A stretch of 64,000 bases of DNA, from the NCBI GenBank assembly GCA_037178855.1, contig JASJZC010000002.1, positions 6,708,501-6,772,500 on the forward strand, in the 5' to 3' direction. This stretch comes from Oscheius sp. JU75. Its lineage: Eukaryota; Nematoda; Chromadorea; Rhabditida; Rhabditidae. The position numbers were made by a program, and so were the translations under genes. Each line of letters starts with the position of its first letter. Positions within the stretch are counted from its first letter, which is position 1. Positions 25,990 to 40,400 of this stretch are shown one piece after another. The notes under the pieces were generated by a model. The model saw only the letters and a list, made by a program, of their open reading frames with translations. It had not been told where the DNA came from and searched no databases.

Positions 25990-28369
25990 CTAGTGATTGC
26001 AGGTTATAAAACGATAGTAGTCAAAGAGACAGAGAGAATGACCCCTACCTAAAACAAGAGAAGTCCTCGTTCTGGAAGCAGCCAAGAGAACATTCTGATG
26101 TCCGCCGACACCACGAAGCTGGCAGTAGGATTCGAATAGATGACAAATCTGAAATGACATGGATTTGAACAGAACAGAAGAGTGCAAACTTGTAGCATTG
26201 GCCAAGAAAGCCAACAAGTCATTCTTATAAAGGACATGCGACTCCGCAATGTCCACGACTTCCAACTTCAAAAAACGGTCCCTTTCATGGGCGAAAGTGG
26301 GAGCAACCACCCCTATATCGTATCTGACGAACAGAGAGCGACAGTTCTGAACATTAGGTTATTTTCAGAGACAGTAATTGACTACCTTGAACTCTGGATA
26401 CATGTAACAGGCGCGGTGTTTGGAACCTCGCATGATCAACATGTACGGCGATGGTTTTCGCTCATCGACCAATTCGAGGGACTCGATCGTAATGCCAAGA
26501 TCGAGCAGGGCTCGACAGTAGCAGACGAACGCCTGAAAAGAGTCGGTTTTCTTACTTTCCAACTGTAAATTCGCAGCCGTTTTCATGAGTATGAGGGTAT
26601 CTTGGCATAACGAAAATAGCAATATCCTCTCAAAAAGCAGTGTTGTTTACTACTTTTTCCAAGCTCCCGTGAGCGATTTCTCCCAGCTAGTCCAAGCCCG
26701 TCATGCTCTGTGAATCATCTAAGTTTTGGGGTACGACTACATAAGCCAAAAAGCTAGCTGTAAGGGATAAGGTGGTTTATGTAGAAAACGAGTCGAAATT
26801 AGATGAAAGTAGCGTGTGCGATAGTCCCTGCCCAAGCTAGAAACTAAGTTTCACAGAACAAGTTTTCAGTAAAATAAAAACGTTTTGCTAAGTTAGTTTT
26901 TGATCCGTTCTAGCACTTTGCAGAACATATCGAAAGTCGCTCCTTATACCCGAAAATACACTTGAATGTGTACATGTATGGTACACAGACGACGTTGGTT
27001 AGTACACGAGCAATAAATTTCTAGTAACTGTATTGAATTCCAAAGTTTCTGTACTGGATTCCAATCTAATTGCTAGCAACAAAACTCTCTTTCGAAGCAT
27101 TCTAATTAGGTGAACATTTTGTATTGACAACAGTCGTTTAGCTTTTGGAACAACTTGGAAACATTCCGTTTATCATAAAGGAATCGGAAAGAGCACATTC
27201 TAAGGTTTCGATAATCTTTCCTGACCTCTCATTGCACTCTCTGACGAAATGAGCTGATTAGGAACAAGGATAGTCATATTTGCATAACCTCGACTATTTC
27301 AACAGTGATAACACGACCCTAACGTTTCTTGACCTAGAACTAACCTGATTCTTGTAACGGGTCAGCTGGGCCGGACCGAACCATCCCTGTCCCAAGGTGG
27401 TCCAGTCGTGGAGGGAGAGGTTCCAGACGGCTGGAAAATTCTTTGACAGATTAACGTCATGGACTCACTCTTCTGGTTCGAGGCCTCCTTAAGGAATCGA
27501 ACAAGCTCTCTGAAGCCACAACAAGTCACGTACTCAGAGTCACAAATGTTCAGCTTCAAGTGGATTTCTTGGAGTTGGTTTGAGCCGAAGAGGGTCCTGA
27601 ATACGCTCTGTCTCTCTGTCTCTCTGTCTATCTCTATCTGCCCCTCTTCCGAACCCACTTTGCATCGTTCAAATGGTCAAAGTGTTGCTTCGAGACGTTG
27701 AGATGTCCATCGTCTTGACCGATCATGATCGTTAGCTTTTTAACATTTTGAAAGGCGCCAGTGGCGCTGCCATTTGTGGCCGAGATGGTGTGCACTAGAA
27801 ACTGATATTATGACGCATTCGCATGGACATACGGTGTGCAAAGAGTCCGATTGGGAGTGTCAGGTCAGTGACAGCGGGGAAGAGTTTCTTCGAGAGGAGA
27901 CACATGAGATTTGCTTGGAGATGAAACGGGTCAAGGTTGACTAAAATCACCATGGTAGGATCTGTCAAATCATGACTTACTGCTCAAAATGATGGGCTTC
28001 AGAAAGTCATACAGAGCTCTGTCTTCTGCCACATCGAACCTCTTCAGCTTTTTGATCCTACATGAAATGAGGTCCCCAAACCCGGTCGAGACTCTGTCCC
28101 ACCCAGTGGCAACCAACTGAAAGTGATCGGATTAGACCAGACTGGAACTGTCTCTCTTTGCCATTTGTTCCAAACATTAAACTTCATTGTTTTTCTCGCC
28201 AGTCTTGAAGAAATAGGGTCGATTGCATCAGAAACGGATCTCTGTCACTGTCAAGTCTTACCTGAGATGGTGATGTAAAGGACAGAATGTACTCGATTAT
28301 CTCGCTCGGAAGACATGGTAGAGAGTCGGAGCGAATTTCCCTAACCAAGGGGCGCCTAGTGTAAGTCAT
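25990..28369 (-). CDS. F-box domain protein
   Basis: The start ATG at 28369 lies just behind TTTTTTAGAG, a probable trans-splice acceptor. Exon 1 (28262-28369) ends in the first part of an F-box, LPSEIIEYILSFTSPSQ, the SKP1-binding motif of SCF ligase adaptors. Further exons join in phase: 27981-28116 (LVATGWDRVSTGFGDL), one with INLDPFHLQANLMCLLSKK, then ones near 27660-27780, 27475-27620, 27360-27430 and 26390-26543, and a last exon ending at TGA/TAA around 25990. The C-terminal half (LLDLGITIESLELVDERKP, KLEVVDIAESHVL) is leucine-rich but lacks a clear known repeat. Some internal exon borders are my estimate. It probably picks substrates for SCF ubiquitin ligases; nematode F-box families are large and fast-evolving, so no orthologue is named. 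Confidence 0.62.
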
Positions 28370-30939
28370 CTCTAAAAAACCGAGTCAACAGAGTCGAGAG
28401 AGAAATTAAGAGAGGGTGAGGAGAGAAAAAAACAAGTGGAACTAAGAGATCAGAAAGCAGTGGGGCCACACCTCAAAACAGACAGAGAGACAGAGGGAGG
28501 AAGAAAGGCAGAAAGACTGAGAGGGAGTGATAGAGGTGAGACTTTTGGTCCTTGGTATGAGTACAGGAACAAAGTACAAGCCCTGCCATATATTTCGGCG
28601 GTTTGCCCGCGTCCCTTAGTCAGAAATCGAAAATGAACAAGAGAGACAGAGGAAAAAAGCGCGAAAAACCGTGAGTGTTCTGCTTATCTTTGAAGATGCA
28701 GAAAAAGCTTGGCGGTTTGGCAAACAACATGTTTTCGTCCCGACACCACTAGAAAAATATGCCGAAGCAGGAAGCTGTAAGGAAGTATACCGCACCTAAT
28801 TAACCTAGAGAAAGCATTACGGCACCTCCAACCACAGAACGGGTCGTCGTTCTGGCGGGACGCCACCAAAAGGAGAGAGACAGAGAGAGAGAGCGAGTGC
28901 AAAGGACACGAAAACATCGGGCGTGCGAGTCATGTGGATCTCTGTCTCCCTGTTTTTCAGTTGGGGATACCCCTGCTAAGGACATTGATAAGGCGTTCGC
29001 TATTTAAAACCCAGATCCCCTTGTTTGTCCAAAAAGAAGGAAAAGTTTGTCTCTCGGCCATGTTTTCACGTTTATATAGGGAGGCTTTCAGACGGCAGAG
29101 AACGATCAGTCAGTATCCGAAAGATTGTCTCTGATGCAATGTGACAGGGTCGAAAGAGCTCTGCCGCTTGTTTCAGTGCTGCTATTTTTCGTGGTGTGGG
29201 TACGGCATGCACCGGAGCATAACAAGGGAGAGAGGGAAGCAGGAGAGGGTTGTTTACACTCTAGCCATTAATTTTCAAAACTTCGATTAGCCTGATTATA
29301 GAAAGAGACAAAGACACATAGAGACATGCAAACTGAGAAATAGAGAGAAAGAGACACAGAGACACAGAGCTTGACAGGGTAACCGTCAGAGGCAGTACCA
29401 GTAGTGCCACCACTAGTCGGAAAGTCAAGAGAGTCAACCATCCTCGACAAGCAGTGCTACACAGAACTGACAACTGCACAGACAAGCTTAGGTCAGCCTG
29501 TCATTTCCTGTCAAGTATTAGCTAGGTTTGTCGCTACTGAGTTAGTCTACCAGATGCTCTCCCACTGCCTTGTCGTTTCCTACTCGTCTCTCGACTATCA
29601 GTAGCTGCTACCAGGACAATAGTGAGTTTCACTACATCAGGTTAGAGCCAAAAAAGTCCGAAGGCAGAATCTGCTAACATGATCTGACAAGTTAACCTAC
29701 TCTAAAGAAAAGGAATGGTCTTTTATTCTATGGTCTGGAATCAGCCAAATCGCTGAGCATAGTGTCAACCTTTCAACACAAACATCAGGAGGGAGATGAG
29801 CTACGTTCTCGGGGAATTCCTTGCCAAAAGATGCAATGTCAGCGGCACTAGTTAGATTTATATACCAACTTGGAACATATCTAGTTCTCCTTTATCGTAA
29901 TCTGAATCCAAAACATAAAGATTTCTTTGAACTTTACGAGTTATAAAACATCACAAAAACTCTCAATGTTTGGAGTTGCTGTGTTTGCGAACATCGGCCG
30001 CTACAGCTTTCACAATCCTCATAGTCCGTCCATTTCACGTTTCCCATTTTGAGCAGCGGCTGATTGGATGTCCGCCTAGGATGATGAATTGTCTCTTTGT
30101 CTCTCGGCTGAGTGACTGTTTTAGGAGTTGCTGTCATTTTTGAAAAATCTTTTGTGAGCGGATAACTCATTCCTTCTCTCTATATAACTGTCTGTTTGTC
30201 TCTCTCTCTCTTTCTCTAACTGTACCTCCGCCAACACCTTTCCTGATAACTGATAACAAATATCGGCAGATTGCTTTCTATCCTTATCTCCAAAATGCAA
30301 CAACAGCAAAATTACAAGCCCAATTTGCCAGACCCTAGTTCTTTTTGATTGACTCTCATTTATGATTCATGGTCTCATTGGCGTCTCCTGAATAATTCCC
30401 TGGGTCCCATTCCCAGCAAGAGACTCCGCCCCTTTCCCTCTCCCGCTCCGCTCAAGTTCAGTCGATATTCAAAGAGGAATGGTTTCCCGCGTCGAGGGTC
30501 AGATCCAATGGCCGCGGGTCTTTGAGAGTCAGTGTCCACTGTTCGGCAGTCCCGTGCCGCGTTGCTCGAGCACGCGTCGCGGGCTGCCGATAAGCGAGGC
30601 GGTGGCGCGAAATTCAAGTGTGCGCGGTTGTGGCGGGCGAGGGGGCTGGACACTTCCAAGTCAGCGCACGAGCTCTCCCTACCCGCTCTGTCTTTTGCAG
30701 TTTGTTTGATTCCGTTTTTGATCCCTATTCATTTCCTGTCCTTTCCTAGTGAGATCCCATAAAATGACAGGTCTTATCTTCCCATAAGTCTCCCCTTTTT
30801 TTGCGACCTCTATCGATTTTTGGCTAGGGGGATTGTGAAACCAGCGCTCGCGTTGACCCCAATCCCGCGTCGCTTCGGCTCTCTCGCTCTCCTACTACAA
30901 TTTCACAACCAATCCAGTCCATCTTCTAGAAAGAACAAC
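28370..30939. other. Divergent spacer between the F-box gene and alpha-tubulin
   Basis: About 2.6 kb with no supported gene. It has GAGACAGAG-type simple sequence (about 28480-28540, 28866-28895, 29300-29375) and a CpG-rich stretch at about 30480-30670 that may be the tubulin promoter. A short TCTCTCTC tract lies near 30190-30225. Confidence 0.5.
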
Positions 30940-33312
<2,373 letters not shown>

Positions 33313-33795
33313 GCCAGTATTGTTCTGTTACCTGTATTTAAATAAATAAGTATTAAAAAGTCTCCTGTTGTCTTTGTCGTGGTTGCTTGCCCTTTGTTTT
33401 AGTGAAAAAGTGACAGAATTCCAACCATTTGCTTGAAAAACCAGTGGAAACATAAAATGCGTACATTTTTGCGGCGACGACCAATTACGTACGTATTTTC
33501 ATGACGACGTTTAAAAATAATTTTGTTCTGTCTCCCTTACCGAAATGAAGCGATGTTTCCGGGCCAGCCTTCTCTATAAAAACAAGAAAGTAAGCCTTTT
33601 TGACATTCCGGACGAAAAAAAAATGCCTTCGTCATCGCCTTGATTGATATCTCTATTACGCGAACAGTCTGTGACCGTCTTTCCTTCTCCTCCGTGTCTT
33701 TTTGACTATTTCTCGGCCGAATAAACTAAAAACTAAATCTTCTGCTAAACAAGCTTAGACTATGCTATAACATGCTTTCATTCCAGAAATTTAGA

Positions 33796-34474
33796 ATGGA
33801 AGTCGACGAGCCGAGTGAGGACAATCAGATGACCACTTTCAGCAACAACTCTCCTTTCTGTAAGTCACTCCCGCTTCTCATTAATCTCATTTTCCAGCTA
33901 ATACAAACCTGGTCGAGCCGAGACCATCTAACGAGCGAGCCGTGGTCAGTGCTCGTCATACTGATCGAAAAACTCCAGATGAGTTGATAGCATTAGCATC
34001 ACAACTCACTACGGCTCGGTAGGACTCTATTATCTCCCAAGTTACACTATTTTCAGCGAATTGGTGAAGGGAAGGGCCTGCGACAGACTGAAACAGATAG
34101 CCGAACAGATGGAGGAGCTGCATTTACAAGCCAAACGTGTCCTGGAAGATGCCTCGAGGGACGAGGACCTTCATATGGTCCCCTGTAACATGGAAAAACA
34201 GCCTGGGAGGCTGTATCACCTCTACAGACGAGCTGACGGCTACAGGTACCTTTTTTCTTGTGTAAACTAAACCACCTAATGTAGGTACTTCTCCATGTTA
34301 AACCCGTCGGAATGGCAGAAACTCGAAAAACAGGAGGAGTACGTCGGCTCCTTCCGTCTCGAATACGATCGGAGCTGGACGCCGTGGGAAGAAACGGCGG
34401 ATCGTGATCGTAAATATGCCCAGATGCAGAATTTGCTCAAATCCGGACCGTCGGCCCTAGGCTGGAGGAACTGA
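33796..34474 (+). CDS. C1orf50 homologue (DUF2452 family)
   Basis: Four exons join in frame: 33796-33859, 33898-34018, 34057-34245 and 34285-34474, giving 187 residues (human C1orf50 is 199). Conserved features of the family are visible: LVEPRPS, LIALASQLTTARELVKGRAC, LKQIAEQMEELHLQAKRVLE, then VPCNMEKQPGRLYHLY, YFSMLNPSEW, and DRSWTPWEE near the end. The family is conserved in animals; I know of no established biochemical role. The N-terminal 60 residues are polar and probably disordered. All three introns are 38-39 bp. It lies 483 bp behind alpha-tubulin on the same strand. Confidence 0.9.
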
Positions 34475-35213
34475 GATCCAAACAAAAATTGCCATATTAA
34501 ATGATTCCGAGAACCTAAAAAAAATGTTGTTTAAATTTTGTTGTTTGCCGCTATTGTTGCTTCAATAACCTTACCTGTTTACATGTAACTAGTAACGATT
34601 TTTGACCGAAATTTGACGTGGACAGAGCCTGCCTCTTCGAACTTGGAAGTTTTTATTAGCACCAGCAGGCGCATATATCTGTAGGACTAAAAGTAGACCT
34701 CATTTGCGCTTTTATTTTGGTCGAAAATGCAATTGACCATCTCTAGAGTTATGATTTAGCCGTTAGACAAGCATTGACATTAAAAAAACTGGCCGAAATT
34801 TCAGTTTATGGTTACAGACTTTGTTTAGCACTTTACAGTCAAAAAATATTGTATTTCACCGTGTTTCGTTCCCAGTTTTGCCTAAAGTTTCACTGGAAAC
34901 GTTGATGTAAGGGGTAAGCAGTACATGTCCAACAAAGGAATGATTTTCCAAGATAAAATGAATGCTTTCTAACAAGTTATCTCGAAACCCTCGTTCATCA
35001 TGTAAATTTAGTTTTAGTTACGCTTATCTACGATCCTTGCGGCAAAAAATACTCTAATTACGCTAAAATTTGTCCGGGCCTCTAAACATACATATTCTGA
35101 CCTTTAAACATACATATTTTCCTCCTTAAACTGCTCAAATACTGCTCTTACACATCCTTTCTCAAATCCAGCTTTTAGTTTTCACAATTTAGCCTAGTTA
35201 CAATCTATTTCAG
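34475..35213. other. Spacer between C1orf50 homologue and ARP6
   Basis: AT-rich sequence with no coding frame or RNA gene that I can support. It ends in TATTTCAG directly before the ARP6 start codon. Confidence 0.5.
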
Positions 35214-36982
35214 ATGGTAGCAGCCGTCGACGACGTGGTGATATTGGACAATGGAGCCTATAGTGTCAAAGTGGGCACTAGCAGGGATGAGGAGCCGAGG
35301 TTTGTCCATTTTTTTGCTAAAATCCATCAAGAACTGCAGAATTGTGCCAAACTGTATCTTCAAGGCCAAATCCGAGAAGAAACGAGTCTTTGTGGGCACG
35401 GAAATCGACGACTGTGCCGACAAGTCCGGCATCTACTACACGTACTCCTGCGAGAAGGGTTATATAGGTAACTTTCTTGATTTTGCCTAATTTTGCTCAA
35501 TTTTTTTTTAGTAAACTACGACGTGCAGCAGCAGATCTGGGACCGGGCCCTGGCTGACTACCTGCCGGATGCACGCAATTCGAAGCTCGTGATGACGGAT
35601 TTGAACTATCTGATTCCGGCCATCAAGGATCAGTCGTTCGAGATCATTTTCGAGGAGTTCGAGTTTGGCAAGCTGCACAAGTCTTCAGGTTACTTTAGAT
35701 TCATGAAAAGAGTGATACAGTAGACCAAAAAGACCCAGAATGTTCTTCTATCGATATTCAACCATATGATTTCCAGCCCCGGCCTTCTCATCCCTCTCCT
35801 CCGACAGCGCAGCTCTTGTGATCGACTGCGGTTTCAGCTGTACCACGGTCTCTGCCTTCTTCGAAGGACAGCCCATCAAAAATGCCACAATTAGGTCAGC
35901 TCCCCACTTTTCCCTTTTCAACCTCGCACATATTCAGAATTGATCTCGGCGGGAAGACCCTGACGAATCAGCTGAAGGACTGGATCTCCTTCCGCGAGAT
36001 TAACGTCATGGAAGAGACCTACGTGGTCAACGAGTGCAAGGAGGACTGCTGCTTCGTTTCTCTAAACCTCGAGAAGGATCTCGAAATTGCCCGACTCGGC
36101 CAGGGGAAGAACACGATCAGAAGAGACTACGTGTTGCCGGACTTCTCGGATCTGATGAGAGGATATATTCGCGGAGAGGATGAGAAAGTCGAGGGTTCCG
36201 TGATCAGGATGAATCTGGAAAGGTTTATGATTCCCGAGGCACTTTTTAGGTAGGATTTTAGCTATTTTTTTAGTTTTCGTGATCGCAATATGCCTACGTG
36301 ATTCTCAACAGTTTAAGCTGTAAAATGATCATGGTTTGAGACCCGTTTCGGTACCTTCCTTTCAAAAAATTTCCGCAACTCTTAGAAGTTTTCAAGCAAA
36401 GTTGATTAATTATTAATAGGAAAAAGTGCTGGATACATATCCAAGCCACATGACCTAACGGCTGTAGAGAATGTGGCTTTAGATAAACGACAAGAACTGA
36501 CAGTATGAGTAGTGGCAGAGCACAGAAAACTTTCTTTTTACAAGTTGGTTAGGCTTCTAGCCCAAAACGGCACCATACAATAAGCTGTCATCTTTCAGTC
36601 CCTCAAATCTCCTCATGGACCAGATGGGCGTAGCAGAAGCTGCCGCCGAGGTGATCAGTCGCTGTCCGAAGAATATGCGCTACAGTCTGGCCAGCAACAT
36701 CGTCGTCACCGGCGGTTCCACCAAATTCCCCAACTTTACCGAGAGATTGTAAGCTTTTCCACTTTGCTTAAAATTACCTCCATTTTCAGAAAAACGGAGC
36801 TGGATTCGATGCTGGGTGAGTACAGCGCCTCAGAGTTCCTCCCAGTCGCCGATCCCCTCACACATGCCTGGACAAAGGCTCGCGAGGCTGCCAAAGGATT
36901 AGAATTTGTGAGCCGTGGCGAGTATGCTGAACACGGTGCCGACGCTATCGCCAAGCGGTTCATCAATTTTGTTGACAATTAG
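35214..36982 (+). CDS. ACTR6: Actin-related protein 6 (ARP6/ACTR6)
   Basis: Seven exons join exactly: 35214-35299, 35340-35467, 35512-35688, 35777-35894, 35938-36249, 36599-36748 and 36790-36982, giving 387 residues (human ACTR6 is 396). It starts VVILDNGAYSVKVG, the actin phosphate-1 loop in its ARP6 form. It then has PNCIFKAKSEKK, KGYIVNYDVQQQIWD, VIDCGFSCTTV, IRIDLGGKTLTNQLKDWISF, VMEETYVVNECKED, DYVLPDFSDL, NIVVTGGSTKFPNF and DPLTHAW. ARP6 is a core subunit of the SWR1/SRCAP complex that deposits histone H2A.Z. The start codon directly follows TTTCAG, a likely trans-splice site. Intron 5 (349 bp) carries one unit of the dispersed minisatellite. Confidence 0.95.
36431..36504 (+). repeat. 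Dispersed minisatellite unit (ARP6 intron 5)
   Basis: Contains TGACCTAACGGCTGTAGAG and AGATAAACGACAAGAACTGA, matching the family consensus GGATAAACGACATGACCTAA followed by CAGCTGTGGAGGCTGTGGC. Confidence 0.75.
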
Positions 36983-37128
36983 GGCTTCCTCTTTTTGTTA
37001 TTTTGTTCTGTATATAAAACGATCTCATCGAGTTTAAAGGTGCAACTGGAGATTTGTCTTTCCTTTGTGGTGGTTCTCGCTCGCATAAACAACAAGAACT
37101 AACTTTGTGAAAGCTGTAACCGCAGCCT

Positions 37129-37212
37129 GACTGGATAAATGACTTGAACTAACAGCTGTGGAGGCTGTGACTCACGATAAACGACAAGGCCTAGCATTTG
37201 GCTGTTGTGATG
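37129..37212 (+). repeat. Dispersed minisatellite, two units
   Basis: Two successive units (TGGATAAATGACTTGAACTA, CAGCTGTGGAGGCTGTGAC, GATAAACGACAAGGCCTAGC) between ARP6 and the NRF-6-like gene. Confidence 0.8.
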
Positions 37213-37437
37213 CCATTTTTTTTAGGCCTTCTCTCCTTCGTTCTCCATCCCGTGACATAAAACAGTCTCATCGACCCCTCTAAGAGAACAGGCGTGACTC
37301 ACAAAACACAATTCAATAATTCTGCTGTGCGCCCGAGACGGGCCGGGGAAAGGGCCGCAAAAAGTTGTCCTTCCGTCCCTGACAATCGGTCGTCGCGCGC
37401 GCGCTATCTCCTCTGCCCTGATAAGACGCAGAGCGCC

Positions 37438-40400
37438 ATGCGTGCCCTCTTCTTACTGCTGCTGCCAGCCGCCGTGCTCCCGGCACTTCACGGTCAGTTT
37501 AAGAGAGCGAGAGAGAGAGAGAGACGATTTTTTATGACCCGGTTTGTCAGCTGATACGAGCTGCGGCTATCAGGCTGGAAAGTTTCAACGTTCTGAGAAA
37601 TTGACTTTTTTGAACGGACGTTCGCTTTTTAAGACTTACCATGGACAGGCTATTCGGACCGATCAGCTTTGGCCCAAGAAGCTCGTGCTCTCTTTGACAC
37701 AAGACAGAGTTCAAGGCGAGACAAAAGAAGCGGCGATCTGTTTGGAAGTGAAGAGGATTACGACGAGGAAGATGTTGAGGTGCGTTAACCATTTTGTTGA
37801 TAACGGTTTTAAAAGACCCATAACCCAGTTTTCTGAGATTACCTGACCCTGTTCGCAAAACTGTCCTCACGGCGACTGATTATGGTCGACCTTCAGTCGG
37901 TTGTCACTCAATTAGAGGGAACATATTGATTGGACAGAGACAGGGCGAATGGACATTGCATTTTCAGATAATGGGATCCTTGTTCACAAAGTTCCTGGCC
38001 GATTCGGACCAGCATCTGATTCTCGACTTGGACTTTTTCCGCCACTTTTTCAACTACGCAGAAGCGTATAGACAGGGCATGGAGAAGGGAGACGTGGACT
38101 TAGTGAAAATCGTCTTCAGCATGGTAGAGAAGATGAGACAGTTTGACATCTCTCCAGGCAAGTTGCTTATGAGAGACCGTGAATTTCTGCAGAATGCACC
38201 TCCGATATGTTATACCTGGCCTGGACTGCTGTCGAATACGCGACCTATGTGGAGGAGACGAAGAACTGTACTGACTGCAAGTGTACTCCGCTGAATCAGC
38301 AGAAGAGAAATGCTCGTACTTGGATCTTTGATGGTAGGTTGTTTATTTTGCTTCGCAAGCCAAAAGACCCACAGCCTCTACAGCTGTTAGGTCATATCGT
38401 TTTTCCAATGTCGTTAGGGCCGTGGCTTCTACAACTGTTAGGTCATCTCGCTTATCCAAAGGCTACAACAACCACAGCCTCCACAAATTAAGGTCATGTC
38501 GTTTTTCGAAGCTACAACATCATTATTTCTCTAGCAAAACACTTTTCAGTTCTGGACTCTATTGGTAAAGTTCCCTCCGGTATTCTTGGTGGTAACAACC
38601 TCTGGGTTGGCTCCTGGACAACCTGCAGAAAGATCCATGTGATTAAGAACAGTCAAGGGTAGGTCCTTTCCCAGGTTGATCACTTTTCTGTTCAGACAAA
38701 AATGGAATGGTCAGTACTGTCTGGCCCATCTGTCAGCCTACGAGAGAGACAACCCGCTCAAGGCTTTGGCCAAGACTGGACCCATTGATGGCTACTGCTA
38801 GTTAGTTCAGAATAGTAGCTTTTATCTTTCATCTAGTGAGAACAAGACAGAAGAAACCACAGCTTCTCCGAATGACGATCAATGTTTTGATCTGATTCCC
38901 ATGCTAAATTTTGGAGTCTGTATGCCTGACTCTTGCACAAACTATGACGTCACCAGGATGCTAACATTTGGTTCTTTTCCTTTCCTACAGTGTTATTAGG
39001 AGTTTCAGCAATCCGAGCTGCAGAAGGAGCCCTGGGTCGAGATGCTGTCTGCGAGGTGGCGGTCGAGTGCCGCCGAGAGACACAGGAAGCAGCCATGAGC
39101 AGCAATACCATGGCCATGTGGGCACTGTGGGTGTCTCTGTCTCTCTGTTTCTCTGTTCCTTTGTCTTTTTGTTTCTGTGTTCCACTGTCTCTCTGTCGCT
39201 CTGTCGCTCTGTCTCACTCTCCTTCTGTCTCTCTGCCTCTCTGTTCACCTGCAACTATATCCTGGTACTTTATTCTAAGCTAGACGACTATCATGATCAT
39301 AATGGATGTATAGACTGACGAGTTTCTTGTTGAGACCAAACTTGGCCACAATTAATACCCTTCTATCTTCCCCATCATCTGCTAACAATATGTTCCAACA
39401 AGCCAACTTTCTTTCGGATACCCTAAAGTGGTCCTTACTAGGGAGAGGAAAAGGCTCTTGTACTGTGTACACTTTACACTAGCCATATGAGCACCAAAAG
39501 TACTGGGAAATGTTTTCAGTTAAAAACATCCAACTTTGGCTTATGCCCCGTTGGGGCTCATGACAGGTAGATGCTGTTCCAGTCGAGCTACCCCGACAGG
39601 AGCAGCGTTCTTCCACAGTCGCTAGCTTGAAAACTGACTCGATTTGACTCGACTTGCCAACAATTAGTGTGCGCACAAAGTGGTGTACACTAATTGCAAT
39701 AATGGCTTCAGACATACAGAGACTTTTGGGCATTTTGAACTACAGGGTGACGCATAATTACAAATACACGATGCGTGGGCGCCTTCTTACTTTTTTCAGA
39801 TAGAGTCTTCTCCATTTGTGGTTTTTAGAAGTTTCTTTATTTATTTGAATGGTATTCTTCCGTCTTATGTCATCACATGTGCAATTTTGAGAATGACAAA
39901 GCCCTCTGTGCATCGCGAATCAATTCTCAAGTTCCACAAGGAAGGTCGCTCGGCGCGGGAGATCCAGAAACGTCTAAATTGCCCAAGAAACCTTGTATAT
40001 ACTACCATCCGAAGGTTCAAGGAGCTGGGTACCACTTCTGATCGTCTGGACGAGGAAGGCGTCATTCTATCGTCACCCCAGCAAATGTCAAGTTAGTTCG
40101 TGGCCGCCTTCGTCAAAACTTGGGAATTTCGCTGAGGTCAATGCAAAGAATTGTCAAGAACAAACTTAAATTCAACGCTTACAAGAAAAACAAAGATCAT
40201 ATCCTTACGGATGCAATGAAACAGCAGCGGAAAGACAGATGCAAGGGATTGTTGCACAGATGCCGTCAAGATGCTCATCTTTCGATTCTTTTCACGGACG
40301 AGAAGGTTTTCACGGTAGAGCAAGTTCTCAACAAGCAAAACGATCGAATCTACGCAAAATCAAGATCTCATACTGTCATTAGCCGTAAATCTCATCCTCA

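Noticed and set aside
38985-39318. Overlapping plus and minus frames in the 39.0-39.3 kb region
   Set aside because: They are read-through of a CTCTGTCT tract behind a real NRF-6-like exon.
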